Translations under genes and position numbers: made by a program
Shown: positions 37,791 through 51,641 of the stretch, piece after piece
Position numbering within the stretch: position 1 is the stretch's first letter
How the letters are laid out: each line of letters begins with the position of its first letter
Assembly: GCA_013396995.1 (NCBI GenBank)
Contig: VWZP01008288.1
Coordinates: 624,857-688,856 of the forward strand
Length of the DNA stretch: 64,000 nucleotides
Origin: Dicaeum eximium
Taxonomy: Eukaryota > Chordata > Aves > Passeriformes > Dicaeidae
Direction: 5' to 3'
The notes under the pieces: model-generated
What the model was told of the DNA's origin: nothing
What the model saw: only the letters and a program-made list of their open reading frames with translations
Database searches by the model: none

Positions 37791-38133
37791 ATACGTGCCA
37801 GCAGCTGCTAAAACCATGGTGGCACCTGCTGTGGAGGCCAGTGAGCTTCTCAGAGCTCTGAGAAATGGCCAGTGCCACAGTGCTCAGAGTTATGCTCCTG
37901 GTCAGCCCTGGGGTTTGAGGCATTGCTGGTGGTGCCAAAGAGGTCTGGCTGCACTGAGCCAGGAGTTACTTGTGGGGTGGTGATCCTCTTGCTCCACTGC
38001 TGGCACCTGGGCAGCACCATGACCCTCACTAAATGCAGAAATCAATGGGTGGCTGGAGGGACTCTGCTAAGTGCAGAAGGCGCTGTGGTGGGAGGATTGG
38101 GAAGGCAAGTCTACAGCTGTGCTTTCTGTAAGT
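37791..38133 (+). other. GC-richer patch ending in a splice-donor-like GTAAGT
   Basis: About 340 bp clearly richer in G and C than the flanks, with plus-strand frames of 62 and 91 codons (37795-37983, 37872-38147). A good donor-like TCT/GTAAGT lies at 38128-38133. No acceptor of similar quality or known protein domain was found, and CpG is sparse. It may be an exon of a non-coding transcript or an eroded repeat; evidence is thin. Confidence 0.25.
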
Positions 38134-41100
38134 CTGCCCTAGGATAACAAAGGAAAAATCTGAGGTATTTCAAAACTGCCACTTGTAGAGAGGCTGTGCT
38201 GTTCTGTGCATTGCTGCAGTGCTGGGCTGCCTGTGCTGCTGTGTCTAGAGCAGCTGCATCCAGTGAGCACTGGGAACCTGAGCAGACTTTTAATATGATT
38301 GTTTTCTCTGGGAGTGGTGAAACAAGGAGAAAGTGCCACAATGTTCTCTTTATGGAGGAACATGCACAGATATAAAAATAAGTTATTGTTTGGGGATGTA
38401 AAAAAAAATGCATATTTATATTGACTATGTTGCTTTATTTTCCCTTGTCAGGGATGGAAATAAACAACTTTACAACAATAGCAGACAAATCACAGGACTT
38501 GAGCTCTGAGGTGATGTTCACTGAAATCAAAGTCATCAGCTTTTCAAGGCAGGAACAGCTATACCTGTCACAGAGAAACACGAGTTCACTGTGAGCATTC
38601 CCATATAGTACACAACACAGATAATAAGAGAGGTAATGAAAAGAAAACCTACAAGCCATCTTGGCTTCCACAAGCCACAGTGCTTTTTAAAAATATGGAG
38701 AGGGAAAGAGTATGTTTTAAGTGGATCTTTTAACGTTCCCTATTCATCTCTGTTCATGTTCTGTTCTATCTCTTATATATTTCCAAATTAGAAAAGAATA
38801 AAACCACAAGAAGCTATCAGTCTCCTCTGTTTTAGAGAGACCTGTCTCATTGTTTGTGTAGCTTGGCAGCCTATTCTGTAAGTGATTTATATGATCAGTC
38901 ATCCTTTGAACAGAAAATGTTGTGAATTCGTTATTTTGGGTATCTCATTTGTCATCCATAGCTTTTGTCACAAAATTACTGTAAGAAAAAAATTGATGAA
39001 AAAATTACATTTTTATTCATGAACAAGCTTTGCATGGAAAAGAAGCTCAGCTGCTTTATTCTTGGAATACAGTACTTGTCTTTAGCATTACTGTGTGCTA
39101 AATAATGCTTTGTATCTAGTTCTCTTTTGTGACCTTTAGAAGTTTCTCTACACAGGCAGACAGCTGATTTGATCCAATATATTTAATTTCTAAAATTTAA
39201 ACACATGCCTTCTCAACCTCACCTAAAGTAAAGAAAATCTAATTGATAAGATGTCCTTCCAAGAGTCCTTAATGCAGTAGGGTCAGATATTAATATATTT
39301 CAAATGGCTTTAAAAAAGTATCTCCATGTTCTCAGAAAGGCCAAAACCCTCCTATGTTAGAAGATAGTCATATACATATACACAGATACACCATCAAGTT
39401 AGATTTTATTCAAATTTGATTTAAATTTGATTCAAGATTTAGTCAAATCTAATTTGACTACGTATCCTCCTAATCATCTCTACACTTGTATCTTAATCTG
39501 GTAAAAGTGCTAATCTAGGTAAAAGCCTTTTTCTCTCCTAATAAATTACAGCAGCAACAGGCTTCACTAAGGGTTCATTTTATCTCTGAGAAAGTGACTT
39601 CAGACAATTTTGTGAATTAACTCCAATGTCCAAGTCTATCATCTTGTTAAATTTTGCTGGCTACGAATTTTCTTTAAAACCAGTTGCAACAAAATGAAAA
39701 CCAGATGATTGACTCTTCCTAAACCCTAAAATCTATAAGTTTAAGGGAAAAAAATGTGGAGGAAGGAGAGTTTTTTGAATGAAGTTTGAAGACAGCTGAC
39801 ATTCAACAAAAGCAGCCCACCAAAAATATAAAATTCTGTCCTCTGTGTTACTATCTTCTGTTTCCATGGAAACCAAGGCTGGATTGGCAAAAATGGGTTA
39901 AGTGCTTTACAGTGACAGAGACTAATCACTGTTATTTTATAACATTACTATTACCAGTGGAAGGGAGGGCTGTATTCTAAGGAGACATAGTTTTGCAATG
40001 AGTCTACTTCTTGCTGAAACTATCAGACAGCAAAAATACCTGATACGAGAAATTTTGATTAAATATACAGAAAATCAATACAGACTATACAAAAGTCATA
40101 AGAACCTGAGAAATACTGTATATGAGAAATCAGTTAATCCCAAAGACTAGCAAAATCCAACCATATGACTACTTTTTTCAAAGCACTGAGAAAACACCCA
40201 ATTACTTGGTAAATGCAGAAAAAAATATTCTGTTTGTCCTCTTTTCCAGTGTGTGCCTTATTCTCGGGGGAATTTACCTCAGAGGATTTCCAGCAACAAC
40301 AATCTTCAGCATGCATTGTTATTCTGAAATCAAATTTTATTCTTTGTGGTTGAGAATCTAGACTTATATGGGGTGGAAAAGTTCAGTACCAGTTTTAATT
40401 TTCCAGAGCTTTACTTATAGCACTAAAACGCTTTAAACACTTATTTTCTTTTGAGCAAATTAGACCAGAGGTAAAAAACAAATCTCATTTCCCCCAGAAG
40501 TGTTGCTTTCTGAAAACAACAACATTCTCAGATTTTAGGTGGGTGTTCACAATTGCTCAGTAAAAACTAGTCACAGTATCAGAATTGGTGCTCATTAAAC
40601 AGAAAGCAACGGGCTTGTGTTCTGGGAACACAACAAAATGTTAATTGTTCCAAACCCTATTTAAGAGTGCTGATGACCATGCCAGAAATGTTTCTACTTT
40701 GAGAGTCTTGTGTATATCAGGCCAAGTTGAAGATACTTAAGTCATGCTTTGTCAAGTAGCCTTTAGCATCCTGGAAAACAGGCCATTTTTGTGAAATATT
40801 CCACATACAGGATGCCTGTACCTACGTGCCAACTTAGAACAAAGAACAACCTTCCAAAGAACTACCCTTAAGCACCATCAGACTCTTTTTCAGTCCCTAT
40901 GCAACTCCACAGATGCCTAGAGGCCCTGGCCCTGAGGTTTGGTGTGCAAGCCCACCCTGACTGGTGCTCCAAAGCCCAGTGCTGTGCTGTGCTGCTCTGG
41001 TCCTGGCTTGCCCGTGGGATTTCAGCCGGTACTAGGGAAAACAAACAGGGCAGGATGAATGGGGCCACGTTAAGTTCAGGCATTTCTGCTTTAGCAAAAA

Positions 41101-42499
41101 CCCCAGGGAGTGGCTGCTTAGGCTGACGTTCAGAAGATCCCATCTGATTTATTAGAGGTATCTGGAATGATGTATTTACCTGGGTTTTCCAAAAAACTAG
41201 GTTGCAGGATACTCCATAGAGGGGCTGTCTCTTTGAAGTTGTATGCTATGCTTAAAGTGTTTAAGTTCTGCTTGGGCTGGAGTGAGAAGAGCCTTTGCAT
41301 TAAGAGGAATAATTTCCAGACTTGGGATCTCAGTTTCAGGTCACGGCGTCACTGGCTTGGCCTGGGAAATGACCACCCCTTCTTCCAGGCTCAAGGCAAA
41401 GGTTTTTCTGAGAATATGTATTAAATTGAGCAAAACAGTGACAAATATGAAGAGTCTGTATCTTCTGCGGGGGCTTAGGGACAAGTAAAATAAATTTTAG
41501 CTTTTCATTCAGTCTCAAGTCCAACAATCCCAGGGGAATCTTTAGAGCTTTGCTTAAAAAAGCCCAAAGCAGTATAAATCTGCTTTTCCTCAGTGTCTAT
41601 TGTCAATTCATAATCCTGGGAACCTGAATGACTGAAGTACCCTTTTCATAATAAAAGGAAAAGATATCTCAAAATGCCATTTTGTCTTCTATCAAACTTA
41701 TTCTGCCTAATGCACATGTTAGCAGCTAATTTACAAGATGCTGTTAATTGAATTCTATTTGTACTTAAATAGAAAAGGTTTTTCACCTCATAAGTACTTG
41801 ATTAAATTATTTTAAGAGGTGATACAAGACTAAAGATTTTCAGAGCTGGTATTAGAACTTATAATTTTGGTAACTCGTATATGAAGGCAGTATTTTTTGC
41901 ATAAATGAGAAAATGGAGGTGAAACAGGGTAAAGCAAAGTTTTTAAAAACAAGACTTATTATTTTCAATAAGAAGCATAGGGTAGGACTGCACAACTGGG
42001 TGAAGAGGGGTCAAAAGTATAGCATGTCAAGAAGGATTTGAAGTGGAGGAGGGCAACTTTGAACTTATAGCCTGTTTTAGTTCAGCACAAATGCAAAAAA
42101 TAAAGTGATGTAGAGCAAAGGAGGGACATGATCAGGGATTTTTAGGGTAATAAAAGCATAAGAGAAAAGGAACAGTCTAATTACATGAAAAGGAAAGAGA
42201 GTTGGAAAGAAGAAAGACAAAAGTATCGCCACACTGAACATTGAAGAAAAATTATGAGAGACTCTGGACTCCAAAATCACAGTTCTTGCAAATGACATTT
42301 ATTATGGGAATGAGCAAAAGATATCAAAGTAAAAGAAAATGAGCTGAAATAGTGATCTGGTATGCAATCTAAATAAAGAAAAATAAGGCAATAGTCATAA
42401 AAACAGAGAACAGCAAAACAGGTCAAAGGGAAAGCATTCAAAAAAGAGAATGGGATTTTCTTTACAGAATTTTTAGATGGGCTCTGAGAATAGCGCTAT
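38134..42499. other. Unique DNA, no gene supported
   Basis: No frame exceeds 100 codons and none shows a domain. A GC-richer piece lies at about 40,900-41,110. Short AT-rich near-palindromic repeats of CAAATTTGATT occur near 39,415-39,465. The 41,690-41,775 stretch is rich in TAATTA-type cores, but without comparison nothing can be claimed. Confidence 0.6.
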
Positions 42500-42600
42500 T
42501 AGCAAAAGCATGAAATCATGACTATAAAAGAGTTGAGAAAATAAAGACCCACTCAATTGGAACATAAAGAGGAAGTACTTTTTCACTAGTCTGTACTTGG
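42500..42600 (+). mobile_element. Possible old CR1/L3-type LINE fragment
   Basis: The order 'ATGAAATCATGACTATAAAA', a GAGAAAATAAA block and 'AGGAAGTACTTTTTCAC' resembles the 3' coding end of ancient CR1/L3 elements. There a similar series encodes a conserved run ending in K-Y-F-F-T-like residues. Divergence is high and the flanks cannot be aligned by eye, so this is tentative. Confidence 0.3.
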
Positions 42601-42721
42601 ATTGAGGAGTAGAGCGGTAAATTGTCTGAGCAAAACAGGTCACACTGGTGAGGGATCGTGAAGCCACCTGCCTGTGTGGTCCCAGACAGGTCCTGGTTTG
42701 CCTAGAGCAAGCACCCCCCAG

Positions 42722-42743
42722 CAGCCAGACTGATGTCTGGCTG
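42722..42743. repeat. 9-bp perfect hairpin, loop TGAT
   Basis: CAGCCAGAC (42722-42730) and GTCTGGCTG (42735-42743) pair perfectly around TGAT. The stem is GC-rich and would be stable in RNA, but no transcript is evident. Confidence 0.75.
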
Positions 42744-43378
42744 TCAGGCACTGTCTGTGATTCCTCTGAAGCTCCTGTCTGATGAAGAGAAGAATATTGG
42801 TGGGGGATACACACGAAACACCCGTGAACCCAGTGCTGCCCCTGTGGAAGTCCCTGACTCAGCCATCACTGACCACTTCCTCCCAACAAAATCTTCTCTC
42901 CGCTCACCACTTCCACTGCATCTCTCAGGTACACAAATGCAGCCACCTTCATTTTTTCACTCCCAGTGGGCCTTTCCCTTTGGATTTTAAAACACCTAGT
43001 GGATTATACCACTAATTATTCCTTCCATTTCCTTTCCAGGATGCTTTCAGTCCTTGCACCTCCAATGATCCAGCAGTTTTATGCCACACTCTAATCAATT
43101 CAGTGAGACTGTTCTGATGTCACAAGCTATACAAGAGTGGCTTTACTGGAAAATAAATTTTAAAAACTGCTGATGAGTTGAACATCCCTGGTTTTAGGGC
43201 AGACTTTGTACTGCCCTGCTTCTGTGTAATCCTTTATGCTGGCACAATGTGAAACACATATGCTTTCAAATTAAGCCTGGTGTAAATGAGAACACAGACT
43301 AATGGAGAATTATTGTGGCTACTTTTGTCAAGTTTTTTTTGTTCCTTTGTCACCTCTTTGAGCAAAACTAGCAATAGG

Positions 43379-43450
43379 AAAAAAAAAAAAAAACAAAAAA
43401 AAACAAACCCAACAAACCCAAAAACCACCAAAACTAAACCAAAATAAAAT
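43379..43450 (+). repeat. A-rich low-complexity tract
   Basis: Two A runs (15 and 9) are followed by AACAAACCC/AACCACC-like A and C rich sequence. The open minus-strand frame across it (43234-43494) is rich in F, L and V only because of this composition. It could be the decayed tail of a retrocopy, but no body is recognisable upstream. Confidence 0.8.
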
Positions 43451-44164
43451 ACCCTACAAACAGGATAAAACCCCCAAATCTGAGGAAACCTCAATATTAA
43501 CAGACACAGGAAGACCTGTAATTGATGGTATCATTTTATAGAGTCATGATTACAAGATGTTCTTTCATGCTTGTAAAACTTATGTTAGTAATGTGGAATA
43601 CAAGAACTCGCAAGACACACCTCTAAACAGAGGATACAGGAAAGTGGCTTGAGAGGTACCTGTATGCAAGTTAAAGTTTTTCAATAGCTCCATGACATTC
43701 AGGTTAAGCACTTGTGTTTAACAGAAATTTCCGGGCACTATCAAGTCAAGGTAATCCATACTGACCTTTAAATGCTCTGCAGACACCGCATAAATAAATA
43801 AATACATGAAAGTTTGTATTTGGTGGAAGGCTTAGGACACCTGGCCCTGTGTCAGCTTGTTTGTTTTGTTTACACACAGAGGCCTCGCTCTAGCAGAGGA
43901 AAAAAGTGGCACTGCACTCCAGATTAATACTTCCCAGGGCATCACATCGTGTTTTCATGAGATAATGCCCAGCCACAGCACCAGAGGGGTTCCTTCTTTC
44001 CTTGCTTCCTTCCCATGCTGGCATGGAGATCAGTGCTGCTTCCATCCATCACCAACCTCCACAGACCTATCCAACTTGGAAATGGAAATTTCACAGCTTT
44101 TTTGGGTTTTATTGTACCAAATGTGTAGATAAATTCTTTTTTAGAGATTAGGGGCCTGTACCTC

Positions 44165-44220
44165 AGCCAGGACACTTCAGCTCATTGACTTCAATAGAGC
44201 TTAGCTGATTGATGCTGGCT
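44165..44220. repeat. Degenerate palindromic element (MITE-like remnant)
   Basis: A 56-bp imperfect palindrome. AGCCAG (44165-44170) faces CTGGCT (44215-44220), and the centre reads CATTGACTTCAATAGAGC, with AGCT-type bases repeated on both sides. The central ATTGACTTCAAT phrase is typical of an old palindromic repeat scattered in amniote genomes. I cannot name the family with certainty, and divergence is considerable. Confidence 0.4.
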
Positions 44221-44536
44221 TTGGGACTTCCCTGCCTGGTCAAACTTCATTCTGGTTGTTTCATCTGAATGAATGCAGACTGGAGGGAAGGACTAGGAAA
44301 AATTTTAAGTACAGAAAAGCTGAAATTGTTCTGTGTAAGATCCTATGTGGACCAGCTTCCAAAATGACTGTCTACAGCTCCCAAAATCTGTGGCTCTCCA
44401 GGGAAATATCTTACTGCAATTTCTAAGTAAATTTTGGAGGAGAAGTTTCCTGAAAGTAGAAAATCTAGGATCAGTGCTGCATTCTTCATTTTTTAAAGTA
44501 GTTTAATGGGTATACCAATTACACACATTTTCGAGA

Positions 44537-44565
44537 AGAATTATTTTTTATTATAAAATAATTCT
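44537..44565. repeat. 11-bp AT-rich perfect hairpin
   Basis: AGAATTATTTT (44537-44547) and AAAATAATTCT (44555-44565) are perfect reverse complements around TTATTAT. It lies about 80 bp before the long T tract. It is probably a chance product of AT richness. Confidence 0.7.
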
Positions 44566-44642
44566 CACTAAAACTGAACTCCCGTGGTGAGAGATATCAA
44601 TTACCACATCCCGCTGCAAGTATGGAGATGTGAATTCTAAAT

Positions 44643-44644
<2 letters not shown>

Positions 44645-44676
<32 letters not shown>
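44645..44676. repeat. Poly(T) tract, 32 bases
   Basis: This is the longest homopolymer in the window. The following sequence has no AATAAA complement or recognisable transcript, so a minus-strand retrocopy is not supported. The exact length may be unreliable in the assembly. Confidence 0.93.
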
Positions 44677-44679
<3 letters not shown>

Positions 44680-45560
44680 GTGAATGTAGACGATAAAGTA
44701 AATCAGTGAAGAACTGGTTTTTGCCCTTAGAAACCTGACTGAAGTCTAACAAATACTATTAAAATGTAGATTGAATGGGTACTGCATGTAGACACCAAAT
44801 GAAAAGCTCTTTTGGAGCTCTGTTTCACATTGTATTCTAACTCAGGAAGAGTAAAGAATCTTTTTATACTTAGTTAACCTGGAAGTATTGTTTTCATGGT
44901 TAAAAAAAAAGAAACACTAAATATTCAACAATTTAAACTACTTAGCTCCACTGACTTTCAAGATGCTTTAACAATTAAGAAAAGTGAAAAATGCTGGTTC
45001 TTCAGCTTTTCTTTCTAACTGAACTTCTGCATCCTGAATTGAAAGAGGGACAATGTATTTTAAAGAGTTAGCTGCATCACCACAGTTAATTCTAGCCCTC
45101 CCCCGTAAAGTATTTGTACTTTATGACAGGTCTCTAAACCTGTAGCAGTAGCCAGCATTTTGAAAAGCCACTATGCTTTTTGCCATTTCAAATTAAGAAG
45201 ACCACAAAGGTAAATCCAAAGTAATGTCTAAAAGCAGTTATAGTCACACAGGTATCATGAGTAAGTGGTGTTTTGTGAAACCTGAATGATCCTATCATAG
45301 TACAACCAATTACTGTTCTACATGCCCTGATATATTCTACTAATATTAGGATACTATGGAAGAGTAAATACAAAGGAGATAGGTTGGTTTGGTTTTTTTT
45401 TTTTGCTTAATAAAGTTAAATAAAACAAGAAAATTCCCTTTAAATATTGTGAGTTGTTCTGTCTCATTCTGCCTTTTTTTTTTTTTTTCCTGTAGGACAA
45501 CACTTTTTTTGTGTCTGAGTTTTGAATTGTTACAATATATGTAGGGACCTGCTGGTCAAA

Positions 45561-46102
45561 GTAATGGGAAAGGAGCAAATGCAGAGGCAGTCGAAGCTAG
45601 GACAGTTGGACTAGGAAGAGTATAGGGATGAAGGGCAGCAGTGCACAGAGAGAGTGAGGCCAAGGCAAAGCTGGAACTGAAGCTGGCAAGGGACACAAAG
45701 GAAAACCAGGAAGGGCTCCTACAGATAGGCTAACCAGAAAGGGAAGGTCAAAGGGAAGGTCACATCTCTCAAATGGATGGACAGCAGGATGGGGACTGGG
45801 AGAGCAAAGACCCTCCCACTGAAAAGGGAAGATCAAGTTCATGACCACAATAAGGACTCTGGATGTACATAAATCTATGGGATATGAGGAGAGGAATCCT
45901 AGACTCCTGAGGGAATTGGCTGATGTAGTTGCCAAGCCTCTTGCCATGATATTTGAAAAATGGCATTTAGATGAAGTCCCAGGTGACTGGAAAAGAGGAA
46001 ATATTGTACACATCTTTAAAAAGGGGAGAAAGGAGGACTTTGTGAACTACCCACCTGTCAGCCTTACATCTCTCTTCCAACCCAGACCACTCTATTATTC
46101 TG
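45561..46102 (+). pseudogene. Broken CR1 LINE: ORF2 reverse-transcriptase fragment joined to CR1 3' tail
   Basis: The plus-strand translation follows CR1 ORF2 between the endonuclease-RT linker and the first RT motifs: an E-E-Y-R-D segment near 45615, K-L-E-L-K-L-A-R-D near 45670, L-D-V-H-K-S-M-G near 45855, R-E-L-A-D near 45910, V-P-G-D-W-K near 45980, K-K-G-R-K near 46020 and P-V-S-L-T-S near 46053. The homology is spread over three reading frames, with in-frame stops TAG at 45612 and TAA at 45731, so it needs at least two frameshifts. Directly after the P-V-S-L-T-S block the sequence becomes the CR1 terminal tail, 'CTCTTCCAACCCAGACCAC' then TCTATTATTCTG. The rest of the RT domain and 3' UTR is missing. 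It is a dead, internally deleted element. The start boundary is approximate. Confidence 0.9.
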
Positions 46103-46709
46103 TTTTAATCATAATGCATAGAGTTTTGTTATTGTTTCATTGTCTTTTTTTTTGCTCTGCCCCTTGTGTTGACTGTTAGAAATTTGGAACAAGCCCAGTA
46201 CAAAAATGTTGTTAATTTTTATCTCCAATTTTTCTTTTCATGACTGAATACAATTTCTGTGGTGAGTTTTTTTGAGCAGATGGGTAACATTATTTAGTTG
46301 CAAAACCACTGCATTTTTTTAAGTTCTTATCTGGTGTACTGTGTACGATTCCTAGAATTTTGAGAAAAACCCACACCTGAATGTAACCCTATTCCCCATT
46401 TTCTCTAAATATCTGTTGAAAAGAAGAACCAGAATCCACTAAGCCTTCATTATTTTATGAATTTTGGTAAGGAAAGCATCCTTCCAAAGGATTTTATTGC
46501 CTCAGATATTTCTTCTACTACTACAGGAAAATTGTTAGTATTATTCTATATTGGTTTGGATAGAGAAGGGATTTTTGACATGTAAAAATATGTATTACAG
46601 TTTGTTCAGTTATAACAAAGAATTCAGATTCTAAGACAGTAATCTTATTATTAATAATGAAAGAGAAAAAAATTATCTGTTGGGGTTTTTTTGTTTGCTT
46701 GGTTTTGGG
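46103..46709. other. Unique AT-rich DNA, nothing recognised
   Basis: A short AT-rich stretch between the CR1 copy and the (GGTT)n tract, without frames or motifs worth noting. Confidence 0.6.
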
Positions 46710-46750
46710 GGTTGGTTGGTTGGTTGGTTGGTTGGTTGGTTGGTTGGTTT
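46710..46750 (+). repeat. (GGTT)n tetranucleotide microsatellite
   Basis: About ten GGTT units without interruption, preceded by a G and T rich lead-in (46681-46709) that includes GGTTTTGGGG. Repeated GG pairs give the plus strand potential for two-layer G-quadruplexes. The array probably varies in length. Confidence 0.95.
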
Positions 46751-46901
46751 TTATGCTTTTCCTGACATTATTCCTCTAAATGATCTGCATGGTGAAAAAA
46801 AGAGTTTGCACTTCTTTTGTATCTGTGCTCCAAACCAGGGCAGGCTACAGCTGTTATGAAGGAGAGAAGTTGTGAGCTCTTCCTCATCCAGCAGTGCAGG
46901 T

Positions 46902-46939
46902 GGAGGTACTGGGACATGCAGGAGGTACTGGGACATGTA
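46902..46939 (+). repeat. Tandem duplication, period 19 bp
   Basis: GGAGGTACTGGGACATGCA (46902-46920) is followed at once by the same 19-mer with one change (C to T, 46921-46939). It is a recent small duplication. Confidence 0.92.
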
Positions 46940-48196
46940 GGACTGCAGGCAACTTATGCCCCATGTGGCCTTTCCAGTAACATTTCCAGGTTTCTACCTT
47001 CACTTATTTTTTTCATGAACATTGAGCAGAGTGTAAGCTAGAGTGAGTAAGCTAAAATGCAGATTGCATTTTGCACCCCTGCAAAGAAAAGAGAAGAAAG
47101 AGGAATTCTTGTTGGGGGTAATGTTGGTATGAGCTGACATAAACAAATGCTGTGAACCTTCGTATTTTTCCTCCCTTGTTCCACAGCAAAAGGAATGGGC
47201 ATACGAGGGCAGATCAATACACTAAATAGGGCAGCTGAGTTAGGCAAGAAATATTGATATTTGCTGTTTGTTTGGGCCTGCAACAAATGATCATCCCTTT
47301 CCTTGGAGCCTGAAAAAGTAGGGAGGGTCTCATGCTCTGGAGGTATATTGTCTCTTGGGATTTCTGCAGAAAGGAAGTAGTTTATGGAGTCTTAAAGCTT
47401 AGAATCCCCTGAAATGTTCAGCCTGTGTCTGGTAACACTGGCCTCCGCCAACTGCTCTGGACACCTGGAAGGATTAGCCTGGAGGCACTCTCCTGAGGGA
47501 AGTTTCTTTCTTTAAAAGGGTTTAGAGTAATTGCACTGAGAATTTCCTCACCCCTTCAGCATGGATCAGGACTTAAGTATTTTCTTAGTGCAGGGTTTCT
47601 CTGTGTAAAGCAACTTCTCACATTGCTCATTCCTTAGAGTGAGGAATGGCAGACCTGACCAGGGAAAGTTTGGGGCATGGCTGGAACCAGCAATAACCTT
47701 GTGAAAAAAAGGTACACCAAATATCATACAGCTGGAAACATTTTTTTTTCTGGCACAAGAACATAGGATGTTGCTTAAGAGACTAGGGAATTTAGACACC
47801 TCTGAATTAGAGGGACAATAAGGGAGTTATAAATTTGTGTACAGGTGTGGTTAAACATACAAAAATCCTTCTCTGGATTTTACTTTGGCAGCAGATCTTC
47901 AAAAGAGTTGTTTCCTCATCTGGAGAAAGGGGGGTAGACAAATTTCTATTTCCTATTGATTAAATTGTCTCTAAAAATAAGAATTAATTATTCAATTTTT
48001 TTTTACTGTCTTCACGAATAGTTCTGTGCAATTAATGAAAACATGTGAAAGGGAGACAAAGTATAAAGGGTGAAGTATAAGTAGCTGGACAGAAATGTTT
48101 AAAATTTCTAGGTCTTAGGAGACTTATGTGGCCAAACTTTTCCTATTTTTAGAGGTTAACCCATAATTTCTATGAATGTTAATCACCCATGATCTA
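46940..48196. other. Unique DNA, nothing recognised
   Basis: Short frames only (82 codons or fewer), none with a recognisable domain. No repeats were noted apart from small homopolymer runs. Confidence 0.6.
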
Positions 48197-48234
48197 AATC
48201 CTGGTCCCATGAAGTCAGTGGGAGTTTTGCCACC
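48197..48234. repeat. Old interspersed repeat fragment (GGGACCAGG core), copy 2
   Basis: This is the reverse-complement relative of 19943-19977. On the plus strand it reads ATCCTGGTCCCAT, GAAGTCAGTGGG and AGTTTTGCC. The CCCAT-GAAGTCAG-TGGG part is itself weakly palindromic. Two diverged copies at distant sites support a dispersed family; its name is uncertain. Confidence 0.5.

Positions 48235-51641
<3,407 letters not shown>

Noticed and set aside
43234..43494. 86-codon minus-strand frame with a hydrophobic run like a membrane segment
   Set aside because: The F/L/V-rich run is the translation of the A-rich low-complexity tract at 43379-43450.
44645..44676. 32-base T tract considered as the tail of a minus-strand processed pseudogene
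   Set aside because: No complement of AATAAA at the expected place and no recognisable gene body or target-site duplication next to it.
45597..46013. 138-codon minus-strand frame considered as a gene
   Set aside because: It is the antisense shadow of the CR1 ORF2 fragment on the plus strand.
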